Below the pieces are notes generated by a model that was not told where the DNA came from, did no database searches, and worked only from the letters and a program-made list of their open reading frames with translations. A stretch of 8,219 nucleotides of DNA from Halobacteria archaeon (GTDB taxonomy: Bacteria; Pseudomonadota; Gammaproteobacteria; UBA9214): contig JABDRC010000231.1 of NCBI GenBank assembly GCA_013041945.1, positions 1 through 8,219 on the forward strand. The letters run 5' to 3'. The translations under genes and the position numbers were made by a program. Positions 6,264 to 8,219 of this stretch are shown in pieces. Every line of letters starts with the position of its first letter. Positions within the stretch are counted from its first letter, which is position 1.

Positions 6264-6326
6264 GGTCCGTTTCGGGTCGGTAGCCGTCGTTAAGTGATTG
6301 TTTATATAAGCGCCGACGAAAGGACC
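6264..6326. repeat. Bulged long inverted repeat
   Basis: GGTCC, TTTCG and TCGG at 6264-6280 pair with CCGA, CGAAA and GGACC at 6313-6326. That gives 14 pairs interrupted by one G (6269) and GG (6275-6276) bulged on the left arm, around a 32-base interior. It ends five bases before repeat unit B. GGTCCGTTT also occurs just before unit A (from 4834), so this arm may be part of the same dispersed repeat. Confidence 0.5.
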
Positions 6327-6330
6327 GAGT

Positions 6331-6417
6331 CCGGCCAACTTCGGTCATTCCCGCGAAGGCGGGAATCCAGTCATTTGTCTATATGGAAGGACTTTAACCG
6401 GCCAACTTTGGTCATTC
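6331..6417. repeat. 67-base repeat unit B plus partial third copy
   Basis: Unit B (6331-6397) carries the hairpin ATTCCCGC (6347-6354), loop GAAG, GCGGGAAT (6359-6366). At 6398, exactly 67 bases on, the first 20 bases of the unit occur again with 19 of 20 matches, and the copy then breaks off before the hairpin. Together with unit A this shows the same 67-base period at two loci about 1.5 kb apart. Confidence 0.85.
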
Positions 6418-6524
6418 AGAGCTGGAAATTTGAACAAACGAACATTCAACGTTCACCATAACCGACGGGATTGGGCGACACGCCAGAGGCGCGCTGACCA
6501 AGACTGTCCGTGTTGATGACGTTG

Positions 6525-7145
6525 TCAGGCATTGGTTGCTCGAAGCTCTGTAGTGGCGGCCCGCAAGACAAACAGTGCCGACCGAAGAAAGAGAGCGGCT
6601 AGCGCCAGGCCAACCACAATGTCTGGCCAACCGGAGCCAGTGAGCCACACACCGAAAGCGGCTAACAAAACCGAGAGATTCGCAAAAATGTCATTGCGTG
6701 AGCACAACCAAACTGAATTCATGTTTATGTCGTCGGTTCGATGCCGCCAGAGCAACACCAGACAAAGACTGTTCGCAGCAAGCGCGAGCAAGCCAATGGC
6801 CCCAATGGCCTCGAACAGAGGAACCTCTGGAACGATGATTTTATAAATTGCTTGCCCAAGAACGAACAGGCCAAACACCGCCATGATGCTTCCTTTGAAA
6901 AGAGCGGAGATAGCCTTCATTCTTGCACTGCGCGTGACAACATAAAGACTGAAGCCATAAACCAGGGCATCACCCAGCATATCAAGCGAGTCCGCAACCA
7001 GGGAAACTGAACTTGCGAGCAAACCGGCAGTGAGTTCTATGCCGAACATGACGGCGTTTATGCCCAGCACTATCTTGAGAGTTGCGCTTTGACGATTACG
7101 AAGCGCCTCGATCTCACAAGCTTTCTCATTGCAACAATCAGCCAT
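6525..7145 (-). CDS. Cation diffusion facilitator-type transporter (short form)
   Basis: A 206-residue inner-membrane protein with six predicted transmembrane segments (about 22-44, 48-70, 83-103, 112-133, 153-170 and 174-195), in the CDF superfamily of divalent metal/proton antiporters. The second segment holds ADSLDMLGD (51-59), aligning with the metal-site ADxxHxxxD of ZitB-like CDFs but with Asp for His (D55, D59). The fifth begins SRNDIFAN, a DxxxN in place of HxxxD. The N-terminus has C4, C5 and C10 (CCNEKAC), a likely soft-metal-binding motif. The protein stops right after the sixth segment and so lacks the C-terminal cytoplasmic domain of YiiP. From memory, this short Cys-led type occurs near heavy-metal resistance genes; the metal cannot be read from the sequence. 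No strong ribosome binding site precedes the ATG. A strong inverted repeat lies about 33 bases upstream. Confidence 0.85.
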   Translation of the reverse strand: MADCCNEKACEIEALRNRQSATLKIVLGINAVMFGIELTAGLLASSVSLVADSLDMLGDALVYGFSLYVVTRSARMKAISALFKGSIMAVFGLFVLGQAIYKIIVPEVPLFEAIGAIGLLALAANSLCLVLLWRHRTDDINMNSVWLCSRNDIFANLSVLLAAFGVWLTGSGWPDIVVGLALAALFLRSALFVLRAATTELRATNA

Positions 7146-7169
7146 TGTGTGGCCTGAAAATGCCTAGCA

Positions 7170-7175
7170 GTTATA
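7170..7175 (-). promoter_or_regulatory. Candidate -10 of the transporter promoter
   Basis: On the minus strand TATAAC lies just downstream of the inverted repeat and 24 bases upstream of the transporter ATG. No good -35 hexamer is found at 16-19 bases, which would suit an activator-dependent or weak promoter. Confidence 0.3.
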
Positions 7176-7177
7176 TA

Positions 7178-7198
7178 AACGAGACCTCACGTCTCGTT
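7178..7198. promoter_or_regulatory. Strong inverted repeat, candidate operator of the transporter gene
   Basis: AACGAGAC (7178-7185), loop CTCAC, GTCTCGTT (7191-7198) are perfect 8-base arms. Allowing one bulged A the symmetry runs three pairs further. It lies 33 bases upstream of the transporter start and adjoins the candidate -10, where a metal-responsive repressor or activator could bind. It does not match the ArsR/SmtB or MerR operator consensus that I know, and no regulator gene is next to it. An RNA hairpin in the leader is the alternative. Confidence 0.45.
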
Positions 7199-7301
7199 AT
7201 ACGTTTACAGTCAGACCTCTTTATAACATCCAGGTTGCCAGAGAATCAGAAAGCTGTGACTTTTCGATTCCATTATGCCTCCTGGATAAAAGGACAATTA
7301 C

Positions 7302-7685
7302 ATGCCTTTCAGGTCGTCGCATTGTGGCCAGTGTCTGATTTGTAGCAAGAAATATCAATGTCGCAGTTGGGTCGGAGGCTGGCACTCTACTGAAATCTTC
7401 GGTAAATCGTCCCTCAGGGTCCCGGAATCGGCCACAAGCGGACCTCCAGACGAGAAGCCAATCAAGCCCCACGCTTTTCTCTGGCTGATCAACAAGCCGC
7501 CAGGTGTGAACTGTCCGTCGGGTACCGGTGTTCCGCTGATCAGTTGCATCACTGAGGCAGTGCTGCCCGGTACCCGCTGCCCGGGTGATATGTCTGCTGC
7601 ATTCACTGCCCCATCCAGGGTGGGCTGTGCATTGCAATACGCTGTAAAAATGCAGAATACTCCCGGCTTTTATTGTCCCGGGTAG
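7302..7685 (+). CDS. Hypothetical Cys-rich protein (weak)
   Basis: A 127-residue frame that I do not recognise. In its favour: AAAAGGA at 7288-7294 lies seven bases before the ATG, a better ribosome binding site than most genes here. The codons are also free of ATA, CGA, CTA and TTA, rare in the GC-rich neighbours. The protein has nine cysteines, four clustered at the N-terminus (C8, C11, C14, C20; CGQCLIC then YQC), which could bind metal, and then many Pro, Gly and Ser. It has no signal peptide or membrane segment. Against it: the composition looks unlike a folded domain, and a minus-strand frame (7355-7606) across the same DNA looks equally gene-like. Its position between a metal transporter and a reductase makes a metal-binding role tempting, but this is speculation. 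Confidence 0.28.
   Translation: MPFRSSHCGQCLICSKKYQCRSWVGGWHSTEIFGKSSLRVPESATSGPPDEKPIKPHAFLWLINKPPGVNCPSGTGVPLISCITEAVLPGTRCPGDMSAAFTAPSRVGCALQYAVKMQNTPGFYCPG
7519..7576. repeat. Nested inverted repeat
   Basis: CGGGTACCGG (7519-7528) and CCGGTACCCG (7567-7576) are perfect 10-base arms 38 bases apart. Inside lies a second hairpin, GCA-t-CACTG (7546-7554), loop AGG, CAGTG-c-TGC (7558-7566), and the palindrome CTGATCAG at 7536-7543. The whole could fold as a branched structure in RNA or single-stranded DNA. Confidence 0.6.
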
Positions 7686-7774
7686 ATTGTCGCCAGTTGC
7701 ACGGGTTAAGCTTCCCGTACTCTTGTGCGAACTTTTCGGCATGTTGCCGGCGCTGACAAATTGCATGGACCTCT

Positions 7775-8219
7775 ATGAGATATAACAGGTACACACCGGA
7801 TTCCCCACTCGTCTCGGAAATCGGACTTGGAGCCTGGCAACTGGGAGAAGACTCTGGCTGGTTGAGCATGTCTGAGCAAGAGGCGATTGCAATCGTGCAG
7901 GAGTCCCTGGATCTGGGAATCAACTTCTTCGACACTGCACCGAATTACGGATATGGCACCAGTGAAACAAGGCTCGGGAATGCCCTGAAGACAATCGACA
8001 GAAGCAGGATAGTCATCAACACCAAGTTTGGTCACACGGATGCCGGCGACATAAATTTCTCTGCAGATTATATACGGACTTCGCTCGAAGGAAGCCTCAG
8101 GAGACTGCAGACGGATTACGTGGATTCGCTCATTATCCATAATCCACCTTTCGATCATCTCGACGGCAATCGCAATGCGCATTATGAAATACTGGAACGC
8201 TTGATCGAGGAGGGAAAGA
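7775..8219 (+). CDS. Aldo/keto reductase, N-terminal part (cut by window end)
   Basis: The first 148 residues of an NAD(P)H-dependent aldo/keto reductase with a TIM-barrel fold; the frame is open to the window edge. The N-terminus (VSEIGLGAWQLG, 13-24) is standard for bacterial family members. The catalytic tetrad is visible: D53 in NFFDTAPNYGYG, Y58, K84 in INTKFG, and H122 in LIIHNPP. VDSLIIHNPP is the variant of the usual 'DLYQLH' strand. Full family members have about 300-330 residues, so roughly half is missing here and the cofactor-binding C-terminal part cannot be judged. The ATG at 7775 gives the expected N-terminus, but no clear ribosome binding site precedes it. The substrate is unknown. 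The many ATA, AGA, AGG and GGA codons are unlike the GC-rich genes at the left end. Confidence 0.88.
   Translation, partial: MRYNRYTPDSPLVSEIGLGAWQLGEDSGWLSMSEQEAIAIVQESLDLGINFFDTAPNYGYGTSETRLGNALKTIDRSRIVINTKFGHTDAGDINFSADYIRTSLEGSLRRLQTDYVDSLIIHNPPFDHLDGNRNAHYEILERLIEEGK

Larger units (their letters stand above)
6162..6524. other. Intergenic region with hairpins and REP-like repeat
   Basis: These 363 bases lie between the stop codons of two convergent genes (plus-strand CNBD gene, minus-strand transporter). I see no gene here. The contents are a hairpin at 6202-6226, a bulged inverted repeat at 6264-6326, repeat unit B at 6331-6397 and the partial unit at 6398-6417. The rest (6418-6524) shows nothing I can identify. 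Confidence 0.65.
7146..7774. other. Region without a recognised gene
   Basis: These 629 bases lie between the divergent transporter and aldo/keto reductase genes. They contain the inverted repeat at 7178-7198, a weakly supported Cys-rich ORF (7302-7685), the nested inverted repeat at 7519-7576 and a small hairpin at 7701-7718. Overlapping open frames on both strands are all unlike any family I know, so at most one is real. A decayed gene is an alternative. Confidence 0.6.

Noticed and set aside
7355..7606. 83-residue minus-strand frame overlapping the Cys-rich frame
   Set aside because: It reads plausibly, but the ATG follows directly on a stop codon, there is no clear ribosome binding site and I recognise no family. 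Kept only as the rival to the 7302-7685 frame.
7700..7720. GTTAAGC matching the integron attC R' core (GTTRRRY)
   Set aside because: No matching RYYYAAC partner at a suitable distance and no integrase in the window.
7221..7766. 181-residue minus-strand frame upstream of the transporter
   Set aside because: Its composition (many Arg, Thr, Ser, His), lack of any known motif and lack of a ribosome binding site suggest chance.
7706..8182. 158-residue minus-strand frame
   Set aside because: It is antisense to the aldo/keto reductase, whose catalytic residues are plain on the plus strand.

Overview
The window looks like a chromosomal segment of a gammaproteobacterium. The evidence is the RluB-type pseudouridine synthase, the GC-rich codon use of the first half, the CBS and glycine-zipper small proteins, and a REP-like hairpin repeat of a type common between genes in Gamma- and Betaproteobacteria. 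A secreted tandem-thioredoxin lipoprotein and a secreted zinc metallohydrolase of the SoxH-like kind would fit a sulfur-oxidising or related environmental lineage. That last point is inference only.

Left part (1-4717): a compact plus-strand run of housekeeping and envelope genes. It holds rluB (16-810), an endonuclease III-related glycosylase five bases later with a non-ATG start (816-1484), a lipoprotein with two thioredoxin folds (about 1589-2722), a two-CBS-domain protein (2772-3206), a small glycine-zipper lipoprotein (3359-3712) and an exported metallo-beta-lactamase-fold hydrolase (3767-4717). Gaps are short, 5 to about 150 bases.

Middle part (4718-6524): sparser and by eye more AT-rich. 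Two REP-like hairpins with 40 of 41 matching bases lie in the gaps at 4846-4886 and 6334-6374. Each belongs to a 67-base unit that begins to repeat again right after. Between them is a divergent pair: on the minus strand a signal-peptide-bearing protein made mostly of six 11-residue Trp/Lys repeats (5092-5514), and on the plus strand a stand-alone cyclic-nucleotide-binding domain protein (5712-6161). A perfect inverted repeat lies in their shared upstream region.

Right part (6525-8219): a minus-strand cation diffusion facilitator of the short type (6525-7145) with a strong inverted repeat just upstream of its start. Next comes about 630 bases with no gene I recognise, holding one weakly supported Cys-rich plus-strand ORF (7302-7685) and a nested inverted repeat. 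The last gene is an aldo/keto reductase (7775 onward) cut by the window end.

No CRISPR array, insertion sequence with a transposase, rRNA or tRNA gene was seen. The least explained parts are the 11-residue-repeat protein with its divergent sensor-like neighbour, the 67-base repeat units flanking that pair, and the 7146-7774 region.
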